NCBI RefSeq assembly: GCF_014647515.1
Contig: NZ_BMPI01000016.1
Span: 1 to 37,115 of the forward strand
Direction: 5' to 3'
DNA: 37,115 nt
Source: Dactylosporangium sucinum
GTDB taxonomy: Bacteria > Actinomycetota > Actinomycetes > Mycobacteriales > Micromonosporaceae
The position numbers and the translations under genes were made by a program. The notes below the pieces were generated by a model. The model worked only from the letters and a program-made list of their open reading frames with translations, had not been told where the DNA came from and did not search any database. Positions 19,381 to 27,257 of the stretch are shown here, one piece after another. The stretch's first letter is position 1, and the number at the start of each line of letters is the position of its first letter.

Positions 19381-20061
19381 GTGACCGTCACGGCGCCCGA
19401 TCCGCAACGGGTCCGGGAGACCAGCCTCGAGGAGCTGCACCGCCTGCGGCTCCCACTCCCACCGCCGAACTTCCCGCTGTGCTGGGAGCCGGGGGACACC
19501 GTGGAGCTGCGCCCCGGCCCCGAGATCGAGGCGCGCGCCGCGATCCTCAACGTGGTCCTGGCGCGGGCCTTCGGCTTGCCGCCCGAGCTGGCGATGCAGT
19601 GGCTGCTGGAGGCACGCCTGGTCGACCGGCTGACCCCGCCCGAGTGGCAGTTCGTCTCGGACGGCAAGGGTGACGAGCGGTCGTTCGCGCTGCACGCGGA
19701 GGCGATGTTCGCGCTGTCGTGGCTGCTCGGCATCGCGATGGACCTCGACCCGCTGCGTCCGTCCCCCGACGGTCTCATGGAGCGGCTGCCCAATCTGGCC
19801 CAGGGCGAGTCGTTCCTGACCTGGCGCCGCCGCACGCTCGCGGCGCCGCGTGACGCGGTCTCGGCCGCTGTCCAGCTCGACCTGTATTACTGCCTGGACT
19901 GGTCCTTCCTGGAGGCGGAGCGGCGCCGGCTGCCGCCGCCGGGACAGATCGACTCCAACGCGGTGGGGCAGCGTCGCTGGGCGCTCGAGTGGGCCGTGAT
20001 CTTCGCCGGCCCGTATCACGGCAATCCCCCGAACTGGGAAGAGGTCGACCTCTCGACGTAG
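19381..20061 (+). CDS. DUF4272 domain protein
   Basis: A soluble 226-residue protein that I match to the DUF4272 family from the pattern IEARAAILNVVLARAFGLPP, then W.LE..LVD.LTP.E, then FALHAEAMFALSWLLGI, and the C-terminal DLYYCLDWSFLEAE....VGQRRWALEWAV. The family has no established biochemical role. The start is GTG 19381, supported by TACAGT six bases upstream and the absence of any Shine-Dalgarno site. It is convergent with the methyltransferase gene, with only four bases between the stop codons, so the two transcripts must terminate within each other. Confidence 0.72.
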   Translation: MTVTAPDPQRVRETSLEELHRLRLPLPPPNFPLCWEPGDTVELRPGPEIEARAAILNVVLARAFGLPPELAMQWLLEARLVDRLTPPEWQFVSDGKGDERSFALHAEAMFALSWLLGIAMDLDPLRPSPDGLMERLPNLAQGESFLTWRRRTLAAPRDAVSAAVQLDLYYCLDWSFLEAERRRLPPPGQIDSNAVGQRRWALEWAVIFAGPYHGNPPNWEEVDLST

Positions 20062-20065
20062 GCCC

Positions 20066-20881
20066 TCACCGGCGCCGCCACACGGTCAGCTCCACCGCTG
20101 CCGTCACGGCGATCGGCTCCGGCATCCCCCGCAGCGCGGTCTCGACCGCCGCGGGGTCGGTGTGCCACGCGCTCGGACCCATCGCGACCAGGGCCTGCGC
20201 CTCGGCGGGCCGCAGCCGCAGCGGCGCGGTCAGTCGCCGGCGATCTACCAGGTCGAACGCGTCGCCGAGGCCGGCCGCCAGCCGGGCCGGCTTGTCCGGG
20301 TCGACGCCGAGCAGGCCCAGCGCCGCCACCAGCTCGGCGAGGTGCTCCGGTGCCGGAGTGACCACGACCAGGCGGCCGCCGGGTCGCAGTACCCGCGCGA
20401 ACTCCTGCGGCGAGCGGGGCGCGAAGACGTCGAGGATCGCGTCGGCCGAGCCGTCGGCCAGTGGGAGGCCGTGCCAGACGTCGGCCCGCACGGCACCGAT
20501 GCGCGGGTCGGCCCGGGCCGCGCGGCGCAGCGCGGCCTTGGACACGTCGACGGCCAGCCCGTAGGCGTCGGACGGGAGCGCCCGGGCCAGGTGATGGGCC
20601 GTCCCGGCGCCGACCTCGACGACGAATCCGGCGTCCCGCACCGACTCGGCCAGCGCGGCGGAGATCAGGTCGTAGTGCCCGGCGCCGAGCACGTCGACGC
20701 GCGCCTGCACCATCTCGGCGCTGTCCCCGGGGTGGGTGACCCGGCCCGCCGTCAGGTCGACGTACCCCTGCCGGGCGACGTCGAACGAGTGCCCGCGCGG
20801 GCAGCGCAGCGCCCGTTCGGCGGCGTGCAGCGGATCCCGGCAGACCGGACAGCGCAGATGTGTGATGACGGCGGCGTGCAC
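20066..20881 (-). CDS. RlmA-type 23S rRNA guanine-N1 methyltransferase
   Basis: The 271-residue protein has an N-terminal zinc ribbon (Cys11, Cys14, Cys27, His31 in CPVC and CPRGHSFD) followed by ARQGYVDL, and a Rossmann methyltransferase domain with SAM motif VVEVGAGTAHHLARAL and FAPRSPQEFARVLRPGGRLVVVTP. This arrangement is that of RlmA enzymes, which methylate G745 or G748 of 23S rRNA helix 35. The actinobacterial branch includes TlrB, which gives tylosin resistance, so a macrolide phenotype is possible; which nucleotide is modified cannot be read. The start is GTG 20881, with a -10-like GACACT exactly six bases upstream, implying a leaderless transcript from the promoter shared with add. 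Confidence 0.85.
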   Translation of the reverse strand: MHAAVITHLRCPVCRDPLHAAERALRCPRGHSFDVARQGYVDLTAGRVTHPGDSAEMVQARVDVLGAGHYDLISAALAESVRDAGFVVEVGAGTAHHLARALPSDAYGLAVDVSKAALRRAARADPRIGAVRADVWHGLPLADGSADAILDVFAPRSPQEFARVLRPGGRLVVVTPAPEHLAELVAALGLLGVDPDKPARLAAGLGDAFDLVDRRRLTAPLRLRPAEAQALVAMGPSAWHTDPAAVETALRGMPEPIAVTAAVELTVWRRR

Positions 20882-20883
20882 CC

Positions 20884-20893
20884 CACTAGTGTC
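20884..20893. promoter_or_regulatory. Shared palindromic -10 for two divergent leaderless genes
   Basis: The perfect palindrome CACTAGTG (20884-20891) contains TAGTGT on the plus strand (20887-20892), six bases before the add ATG (20899), and GACACT on the minus strand (20888-20893), six bases before the methyltransferase GTG (20881). Only 17 bp separate the two start codons, so both genes appear to be transcribed, without leaders, from one opened region. Confidence 0.6.
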
Positions 20894-20898
20894 GTTCC

Positions 20899-21966
20899 AT
20901 GGCTGCTCCTACCTACGACGAGATCCGTCGCGCGCCCAAGGCTCTCCTCCACGACCACCTCGACGGGGGGCTGCGGCCCGCCACCATCCTCGACCTGGCC
21001 GCCGACATCGGCCACCAGCTGCCGGCCGTGACGCCGGAGGGGCTCGGCGAGTGGTTCGTGGCCGCCGCCGACTCCGGCTCCCTGGAGCGGTACCTGGAGA
21101 CCTTCGCCCACACCGTGGCCGTCATGCAGACGGCCGAGGCACTGCACCGGGTCGCCAAGGAGTGCGCGTTCGACCTGGCGACCGACGGCGTCGTCTACGC
21201 GGAGGTCCGATTCGCCCCGGAGCAACACCTCGAGCGCGGCCTGACGCTGCCGGAGGTGGTAGAGGCGGTCCTGGACGGCTTCCGCGACGGCTCGGCCGAG
21301 GCCGCCTCCGCCGGCAGCCCGATCCGGGTCGGGACGCTGCTGACCGCCATGCGCCACGCCGCCCGGTCGATGGAGATCGCCGAGCTTTCCATCCGGTACC
21401 GCGACGCCGGCGTCGTCGGCTTCGACATCGCCGGCGCCGAGGCGGGCTACCCGCCCACCCGGCACCTGGACGCCTTCGAATACCTCCAGCGCGAGAACTC
21501 GCATTTCACCATCCACGCCGGCGAGGCGTTCGGCCTGCCGTCGATCTGGCAGGCGCTGCAGTGGTGCGGCGCCGACCGGCTCGGGCACGGCGTGCGCATC
21601 GTCGACGACATCGGACCGGACAACTCGCTCGGCCGGCTCGCCGCCTACGTGCGCGACAAGCGCATCCCGCTGGAGCTGTGCCCGTCGTCGAACGTGCAGA
21701 CCGGCGCCGCCGCCTCGATCCGGGAGCACCCGATCGGGCTGCTGCGCGATCTGCGGTTCCGGGCCACCGTCAACACCGACAACCGGCTGATGAGCGGCAC
21801 CTCCATGAGCCGCGAGATGGCCCTGCTGGTGGAGGCCTTCGGCTACGGCTGGTCCGAGTTGCAGTGGTTTACGGTGAATGCAATGAAGAGCGCGTTCATT
21901 CCGTTCGATGAAAGGCTTGCCTTGATCAACGATGTGATCAAGCCCGCGTATGCCAAGCTGGCCTGA
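20899..21966 (+). CDS. add: Adenosine deaminase
   Basis: Add deaminates adenosine and deoxyadenosine to inosine forms in purine salvage. The 355-residue TIM-barrel enzyme keeps the catalytic zinc set: His18 and His20 in LLHDHLDGG, His206 and Glu209 in HAGE, His230 in GHGVRI and Asp294 in NTDN, where many relatives have [15 protein letters not shown] precedes the last as expected, and the length is typical. The start is ATG 20899, exactly six bases after TAGTGT, so a leaderless message is likely. A short hairpin terminator follows seven bases after the stop. It fits the nucleoside theme but has its own promoter. Confidence 0.95.
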   Translation: MAAPTYDEIRRAPKALLHDHLDGGLRPATILDLAADIGHQLPAVTPEGLGEWFVAAADSGSLERYLETFAHTVAVMQTAEALHRVAKECAFDLATDGVVYAEVRFAPEQHLERGLTLPEVVEAVLDGFRDGSAEAASAGSPIRVGTLLTAMRHAARSMEIAELSIRYRDAGVVGFDIAGAEAGYPPTRHLDAFEYLQRENSHFTIHAGEAFGLPSIWQALQWCGADRLGHGVRIVDDIGPDNSLGRLAAYVRDKRIPLELCPSSNVQTGAAASIREHPIGLLRDLRFRATVNTDNRLMSGTSMSREMALLVEAFGYGWSELQWFTVNAMKSAFIPFDERLALINDVIKPAYAKLA

Positions 21967-21972
21967 CGCTTG

Positions 21973-21991
21973 AGCCGGGATGTCCGGCTTT
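21973..21991 (+). terminator. Intrinsic terminator-like hairpin after add
   Basis: AGCCGG (21973-21978) and CCGGCT (21984-21989) form a 6-bp stem around GATGT, followed by a short T-containing stretch (TTTG), starting seven bases after the add stop codon. Confidence 0.6.
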
Positions 21992-22223
21992 GTCGCCCGT
22001 GATCATCTGGGTGCATCGGGTAAATCGCCCAGGGTAGGCGGACGATCGTCGGATATCCCCGCCAAACGGACCTTCCTTTCAACCTGGTGCATATCGTGCA
22101 GCGCGAGGCCTGGGCTTTCTTCTTGGGACGCGACATGGTGGAATCTCGGGGGTCTGGCCCAGTAGGGTCGGCCGGTCGCGGGTGCCTGCTGTTCCACAAG
22201 GCGCCGGTTCGGAGGGCGGTGAA
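21992..22223 (+). promoter_or_regulatory. Conservon upstream region with adjacent palindromes
   Basis: The 232-bp gap before cvnA has the perfect palindrome GACGATCGTC (22041-22050) touching GGATATCC (22051-22058), a likely operator. TAAA (22021-22024) stands 16 bp before GACGAT, an imperfect match to WhiG/FliA-type promoters. A TAGGGT (22163-22168) is a possible vegetative -10 about 55 bases before the gene. GGAGGG (22211-22216) is the ribosome site seven bases before GTG 22224. Confidence 0.4.
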
Positions 22224-25200
22224 GTGAGCAAACGGCCACAGACGCGGGAGAATGTCCCGTCGCGTCTGCGTTTCCCGGTCGGACGGCTCCGAGACCTGCC
22301 GATCTGGTCGAAGCTCGGCCTGATCATGATCGTCCCGATCATCGCGACGATCGTGGTCGGCACCAACGGTCTGGTGGGCAACATCGGTGAGGCGAACGAC
22401 GCCGACCGTGCCCGGACCCTCTCCAACCTCTCGCTGCAGGCCTCCCGCCTGATCCACGAGCTGCAGAGCGAGCGGGCCAACGCCGCGCTGTTGCTCGGCG
22501 TGATCGGCAAGGGCAGCGACGTCGAGGCCCGCGCCACCTTCGAGCGGCAGGTCCAGAAGACCGACGACGTCAGCAAGGACTACCGGCTCAACCGCTCCGG
22601 ACTCGCCGATCCGCCCGACGACTTCCGCAAGCAGCTCGCGGGGATCGACACCCAGCTGCTCGACCTGCCGGGGATGCGCAAGCAGATCACCGAGGGCGGC
22701 AAGGAGCTGCCGGCGAGCGTGGTCGTCAGCAAGTACCGCACGTTGATCGACGACCTGCTCGGCATCCGCGACAGCGCCGCCGAGCTGTCCAGCAACCCGT
22801 CGCTCGGCGCCGACATGCGCGCCGCGGCCGCGATCTCGGAGATGAAGGAGCAGGTCGCGCTGGAGCGCGTCGTCGTGCTCCGGGCCCTGACCAGCGGCGT
22901 GTTCAGCCCGCAGCTGCGCAAGGAGTTCAGCGCCACGCTCACCGGCTACGACCAGGCCGAGGAGCAGTTCCGCATCGTCTCCGAGCCCTGGCACCGCGAC
23001 CTCTTCGACAAGAAGATCGCCGGTTCCGACCTGCGCGAGGCCGCCCAGTTCGAGGGCCAGCTGACGCCGCTGACCACCGACGCGTTACCGGGCGACATCT
23101 TCACCACCCAGGCGTGGGACAACGCCATGGTCAACAAGTCGAACCTGCTCCGCGGCATTGAGAGCGAGTTCGACGAGCACAACATCGAGGCCGCGACGGC
23201 CCATCGCAACGAGTTGCAGCGCCAGGTGCTCGTCACCGCCGGCGCGCTGCTCGGCATGCTGCTGCTGGCCATCCTCTTCGCCTGGATCGTGGCCCGGTCG
23301 ATGGCCCGCTCGCTGCGCGAGCTGCGGCACGGCGCCCTCACGGTCGCCCAGTTCGGCCTCCCGCAGGCCGTGCAGCGACTGCGCGACCCGGCGCTGGCCA
23401 CCCAGATGTCACCGCATCAGGTGGCACTGCAGATCGCCGAGCCACTGCCCGTCCGCAGCCGCGACGAGTTCGGCCAGGTGGCCGAGGCGTTCAACGCCGT
23501 CCACCTGGAGGCCGTCCGCACCGCGGCCGAGCAGGCCGCGCTGCGCGCCTCCGTCGCGACGATGTTCGTCAACCTCGCCCGCCGCTCCCAGATCCTGGTC
23601 GACCGGCTCATCGGTCACCTCGACCGGCTGGAGCGCGGCGAGGAGGACCCGGACCGCCTGGCCGAGCTCTTCCAGCTCGACCACCTGGCCACCCGGATGC
23701 GCCGCAACGACGAGAACCTCCTGGTCCTCGCCGGCGCCGACTCGACCCGCATCCAGCGCGAGCCCGCCCCGCTCATGGACGTGCTCCGCGCCGCGCAGTC
23801 CGAGGTCGAGCACTACACGCGCATCGAGTTCGGCATGATCGACCGGGACATCGAGATCGCGGCCCACGCGGTCAACGACATGGTCCACCTGGTCGCCGAG
23901 CTGCTCGACAACGCGACCGCCTTCTCGCCGCCGGACTCGGCCGTCATCGTCGAGGCCCGCCGGGTGGGCGACCGCTCGGTGCTCCTGGTCGAGGACCACG
24001 GCATCGGCATCTCGCCCGAGCAGCTCGCCGAGCTCAACGACCGCCTCGCCAACCCGCCGATGGTCGACGTCGCCGTCTCCCGGATGATGGGCCTCGTCGT
24101 GGTCGCCCGGCTGGCGGCCCGGCACGGCGTCAAGGTCGAGCTGCGGGCCGCGCGCGAGCGCGGCACGATCGCCGACGTGACGCTGCCGGCCGGCGTGCTC
24201 GTGCCGCGGGCCCTGTCCGGGCGCGCGACCGCCGGGATGCCGACCGCCGGCATGCCCGCCGTCGGCCCCAACGACGTCGTCCAGGCCCGGCCCATCCCGG
24301 CCGGCCCGGCCACCCCGTCCCCGCGGTCGCCGCTCGCCTCGCCGCTGGCGCTGGAGAGCGGGCCCACCGGCGGGCCGCGCTTCGGCACGCTCACCAGCAG
24401 CGGGCTCTTCGGCGGGCAGGGCAACACCGGCGAGCGCCCGACGGTCAACGGCTTCGCCAACGGCACGCCGCCGCGTCCGGCCCCGCCGGCCGAGCGGCCC
24501 CCGTTCGGCGGCCCGCCGGCGCCTCCGCCGCCCCGCCAGGGGCCGTCCAACGGCGGCGGGCGCAGCCTGCCGGCCTGGTCGGACCTGACCGGCGTCGACA
24601 ACAACGACCCCTATCCGCCGCGCAACCCGGGCGGCGACCTCAACCCGCTGCCGCAGCGCCGCGCGAACGAGAACTGGACGCTCGACGGCGAGGTCGCCGA
24701 CGACGCCGAGGTCAGCGGCCAGATCCCGCGCCAGCGGCCGGAGTCGGCCGAGCCGCCGGCGGCGTTCGCGCCGCCCGCGTGGCCGCCGGCCTCGACGCCC
24801 GCGCCGCCGCCGCACCTGCAGCAGCCGCCCGCGGCCGCACCCGAGCCGGCCTACCAGCCACAGCCCCAGCCGCCGGTCGACATGACGGCCGAGATCCCGC
24901 GGGTGCGGCTCGACTGGGACCCGGCGCCGGCGGAGACCGACACCGCGAGCTCGCGCCAGCGGTTCGTCGACGAGACGATGGAGCTGCCGATCTTCCGGGA
25001 GCTCGAGTCGGCGTGGTTCCAGACGACCAGCAAGCGTCCGACGTTCGACGAGCCCGCGCCGGTGGCCCAGCCCACCGAGACGCCGGTCCAGAACGGCACG
25101 TCCGCAACCCGGCCCGTCGAGGTCACCTACAGCGACGCCCCCGCCCCATACGTGCCGCCGCAGCGATTTGAAACCCGCACTCCGGGTGAAGGTTCGCGAG

Positions 25201-25538
25201 GTTCGGCCGACCGGGCGACGGGCGGCACGGCAGTAAACTGGCACACTGCGGCAGACGAAGGATGGCAAGCGGCAGCGGCACTCGCCGATGCGCAGGAATT
25301 CTCTACGACCGATCGGGGTTTGCCCAAGCGGGTCCCGATGTCGCAGCTGGTTCCCGGAGGGGTCGAAAAGGCCACCGCCACTGCGCACAAGCGGACGCCG
25401 GAGTCCGTGCGCGGCCTCTTGTCGGCGTACCACCGAGGCGTTCAGCGCGGCCGCACGCGGTCCGACGACTCGAAAACCCCGGAGCCGACTTCGGCCGGGC
25501 CTCAAAACTCGCAGGTTGGCAAGGAGCAAGAGGCATGA
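22224..25538 (+). CDS. cvnA: Conservon sensor kinase-like protein (CvnA)
   Basis: The membrane histidine-kinase-like component of a conservon, 1104 residues. Two helices (about 24-45 and 335-358) flank an extracytoplasmic nitrate/nitrite-sensing-type (NIT) helical domain ([21 protein letters not shown]). A HAMP region, a dimerisation segment with [13 protein letters not shown] (His487) and an ATPase domain (about 523-653: [27 protein letters not shown]) follow. Residues 660-1104 are disordered and Pro-rich, with two conserved patches: [12 protein letters not shown] (24984-25019) and a terminal module with AVNW, EGWQAA, GLPKRVP, LVPGG and YHRGVQRGR (25230-25460). GTG 22224 has GGAGGG seven bases upstream. 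The stop overlaps the roadblock gene (ATGA). No response regulator is adjacent, as usual for conservons. Confidence 0.9.
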   Translation: MSKRPQTRENVPSRLRFPVGRLRDLPIWSKLGLIMIVPIIATIVVGTNGLVGNIGEANDADRARTLSNLSLQASRLIHELQSERANAALLLGVIGKGSDVEARATFERQVQKTDDVSKDYRLNRSGLADPPDDFRKQLAGIDTQLLDLPGMRKQITEGGKELPASVVVSKYRTLIDDLLGIRDSAAELSSNPSLGADMRAAAAISEMKEQVALERVVVLRALTSGVFSPQLRKEFSATLTGYDQAEEQFRIVSEPWHRDLFDKKIAGSDLREAAQFEGQLTPLTTDALPGDIFTTQAWDNAMVNKSNLLRGIESEFDEHNIEAATAHRNELQRQVLVTAGALLGMLLLAILFAWIVARSMARSLRELRHGALTVAQFGLPQAVQRLRDPALATQMSPHQVALQIAEPLPVRSRDEFGQVAEAFNAVHLEAVRTAAEQAALRASVATMFVNLARRSQILVDRLIGHLDRLERGEEDPDRLAELFQLDHLATRMRRNDENLLVLAGADSTRIQREPAPLMDVLRAAQSEVEHYTRIEFGMIDRDIEIAAHAVNDMVHLVAELLDNATAFSPPDSAVIVEARRVGDRSVLLVEDHGIGISPEQLAELNDRLANPPMVDVAVSRMMGLVVVARLAARHGVKVELRAARERGTIADVTLPAGVLVPRALSGRATAGMPTAGMPAVGPNDVVQARPIPAGPATPSPRSPLASPLALESGPTGGPRFGTLTSSGLFGGQGNTGERPTVNGFANGTPPRPAPPAERPPFGGPPAPPPPRQGPSNGGGRSLPAWSDLTGVDNNDPYPPRNPGGDLNPLPQRRANENWTLDGEVADDAEVSGQIPRQRPESAEPPAAFAPPAWPPASTPAPPPHLQQPPAAAPEPAYQPQPQPPVDMTAEIPRVRLDWDPAPAETDTASSRQRFVDETMELPIFRELESAWFQTTSKRPTFDEPAPVAQPTETPVQNGTSATRPVEVTYSDAPAPYVPPQRFETRTPGEGSRGSADRATGGTAVNWHTAADEGWQAAAALADAQEFSTTDRGLPKRVPMSQLVPGGVEKATATAHKRTPESVRGLLSAYHRGVQRGRTRSDDSKTPEPTSAGPQNSQVGKEQEA

Positions 25539-25939
25539 CATCTACGCAGGATCTCGGTTGGCTCCTCGCCAACTTCGCAGACCGAGTGCCCGGGGTGGCC
25601 CACGCGGTCGCCGTCTCGGCCGACGGTCTGCTGTTGGCGGCCTCTCGTGATCTGCCGCGCGACCGGGGCGACCAGCTCGCCGCGATCGCGTCCGGCTTGG
25701 TGAGCCTGACCCAGGGCGCCTCCCGCTGCTTCGAGGGCGGCGCGGTGCTTCAGACGGTTGTCGAAATGGACAACGGCTTCCTGTTCCTGATGTCGATCTC
25801 CGATGGCTCGTCGTTCGCGGTCCTCGCGGCCCGCGCCTGCGACGTCGGTCAGGTCGGCTACGAAATGGCGCTTCTGGTCGATAGGGTCGGTGACGCGCTG
25901 ACGCCTCCGCCTAGGCCAACCGCCTCTATGCTCGGCTGA
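25535..25939 (+). CDS. cvnB: Roadblock/LC7 protein (CvnB)
   Basis: The 134-residue single-domain roadblock/LC7 protein is related to Ras-like GTPase regulators such as MglB. It shows the family core [31 protein letters not shown], then [16 protein letters not shown] and [24 protein letters not shown]. In conservons it is thought to join the kinase with the GTPase, possibly as a GAP or exchange partner. ATG 25535 overlaps the cvnA stop and has AAGGAG eight bases upstream. The 77-bp gap to the DUF742 gene is longer than elsewhere in the operon. Confidence 0.93.
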   Translation: MTSTQDLGWLLANFADRVPGVAHAVAVSADGLLLAASRDLPRDRGDQLAAIASGLVSLTQGASRCFEGGAVLQTVVEMDNGFLFLMSISDGSSFAVLAARACDVGQVGYEMALLVDRVGDALTPPPRPTASMLG

Positions 25940-26016
25940 AGCTGAATTAGGTGACAGAGCTCCACGAGTTATTTGCTGTTGACGAGGCCCGACGAGTGAG
26001 GAGGTGAACGGCGAAC

Positions 26017-26394
26017 ATGGCCGAACGCGATGAGCCAACGGGCGCGTTGGTAAGGCCGTACGCCGTCACCCGAGGTCGCACCAAGCCCAAGCTGGAAATT
26101 GCGATCGAGGCGCTGGTCGAGACCACCGTGCGTGGCCGTGCGGCCAATACGAGGCCGGGCGGCACGCACGGCCAGGAACAGCAATACATCTCCACGCTTT
26201 GCGACGGTCGCTTGCAGTCTCTCGCCGAGATCGCGGCGCGCATGCAGCTCCCGCTGGGTGTCGCGCGGGTCATCGTGGCGGACATGGCTGCCGATGGACT
26301 GGTCGCGGTGTACGAGCCGACCTCGCTCGACGAAAACGAGTCGGTGGGCACAGAACTGCTTGAGAGGGTGCTGAGTGGACTTCGGAGGCTCTGA
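26017..26394 (+). CDS. cvnC: DUF742 protein (CvnC)
   Basis: The 125-residue DUF742 component of the conservon begins with GALVRPYAVTRGRT, the usual N-terminal motif. It continues with a winged-helix-like domain (LQSLAEIAARMQLPLGVARVIVADMAADGLVAVYEP), which resembles a DNA-binding fold although DNA binding is not shown. ATG 26017 is preceded by GAGGAGG (25998-26004), 12 bases away and somewhat distant. The gene overlaps cvnD by 20 bases. The segment between the two parts (about residues 25-60) is basic and less ordered. Confidence 0.9.
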   Translation: MAERDEPTGALVRPYAVTRGRTKPKLEIAIEALVETTVRGRAANTRPGGTHGQEQQYISTLCDGRLQSLAEIAARMQLPLGVARVIVADMAADGLVAVYEPTSLDENESVGTELLERVLSGLRRL

Positions 26395-26977
26395 CGTGGC
26401 GGTCCGCCCAGGGCGGGTCACGTCAGCGAAGATCGTCATCGCCGGTGGTTTCGGCGTGGGCAAGACCACACTGGTCGGCTCGGTCTCGGAGATTACCCCG
26501 CTGACCACCGAGGCCATCATGACCTCCGCCGGTGTCGGTGTCGATGACACCCGCAACGTGCCCGGCAAGACCACCACCACGGTCGCGATGGACTTCGGTC
26601 GTATCTCGATCGACCGTGATCTCATCCTGTACCTCTTCGGCACCCCGGGCCAGACGCGCTTCTGGTTCATGTGGGACGAACTGGTGCGGGGCGCGATCGG
26701 CGCGGTCGTGATGGTGGACACGCGGCGCCTCGCCGACTGCTTCGCCGCCATCGACTTCTTCGAGCACAGGCGGCTGCCGTACCTGGTGGCCATCAACTGC
26801 TCCGACGGCGTGCAGTACCACAACGCCGACGACGTGCGCGAGGCCCTGGCGATCTCCAGCGACGTGCCGGTGGTCTCCTGCGACGCGCGCTCCCGTGAGT
26901 CGACCAAGAACGTGCTCATCTCCCTGGTGGAGTACGTGCTGTCGATGCGCCGGACCCGCGCCACCGCCCCCGCGTAA
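26375..26977 (+). CDS. cvnD: Small GTP-binding protein of the conservon (CvnD)
   Basis: A Ras/Arf-like P-loop GTPase of 200 residues that would be the output switch of the conservon. GGFGVGKTTLVGSVSEI is the P-loop, TTTTVAMDFGRI the switch I region, LFGTPGQTRFWFMWDEL the switch II G3 motif, and INCSDG replaces the usual NKxD, which is common in this family. The start is GTG 26375, giving the MDF N-terminus usual for CvnD, with GAGAGG upstream. A second GTG at 26396, seven bases after GGAGG, is also possible. There is no lipidation signal at either end. A strong hairpin follows the gene. Confidence 0.93.
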   Translation: MDFGGSDVAVRPGRVTSAKIVIAGGFGVGKTTLVGSVSEITPLTTEAIMTSAGVGVDDTRNVPGKTTTTVAMDFGRISIDRDLILYLFGTPGQTRFWFMWDELVRGAIGAVVMVDTRRLADCFAAIDFFEHRRLPYLVAINCSDGVQYHNADDVREALAISSDVPVVSCDARSRESTKNVLISLVEYVLSMRRTRATAPA

Positions 26978-27008
26978 CCAGCCGCGGGCACAACACCCAC
27001 TCAGCCTG

Positions 27009-27048
27009 ACGCGCACCGAGCAGCCCGCAAGGGACGCCCGGTGCGCGT
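27009..27048 (+). terminator. Terminator hairpin of the conservon operon
   Basis: A perfect 10-bp stem (ACGCGCACCG at 27009-27018 and its complement at 27039-27048) with a 20-nt loop lies 32 bases after the cvnD stop and is followed by TTC. The gap 26978-27257 shows no gene. Confidence 0.65.
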
Positions 27049-27217
27049 TCGCATGTGCCCTGGTTACGTTCCGCATTCCCGCACTCACGGTGACGGCGCG
27101 GCGGGCTGAGTGGTCGCTGACGCATTTCAGGGCGCCGATGGTGGCCCCCGCCTACCGTTGCGGGCCGTGACGCCGTCAGCGTGCGATACGAGGGCCTCGC
27201 CGGGCCCCTCATGCGAA

Positions 27218-27241
27218 AGGGCCGCCCCTGGGGGCGGCCCT
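27218..27241 (-). terminator. Terminator hairpin of the 1039-residue gene
   Basis: AGGGCCGCCCC and GGGGCGGCCCT are perfect 11-bp arms two bases apart, giving a tight G/C stem-loop 16 bases after the minus-strand stop codon. On the minus strand it continues with TTTC, so it best serves the minus-strand gene. Confidence 0.8.
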
Positions 27242-27257
27242 CGTCGTCTCGGAACTG

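Noticed and set aside
21992..22080. Possible c-di-AMP (ydaO-type) riboswitch before cvnA, prompted by a GGGTAGG-like stretch
   Set aside because: The required helices and the paired GGGAA-type elements could not be drawn; only short sequence resemblance.
23409..25541. A 710-codon minus-strand open frame opposite cvnA
   Set aside because: Composition is that of an antisense shadow (Arg/Gly/Val-rich), with no domain, while cvnA is well supported.
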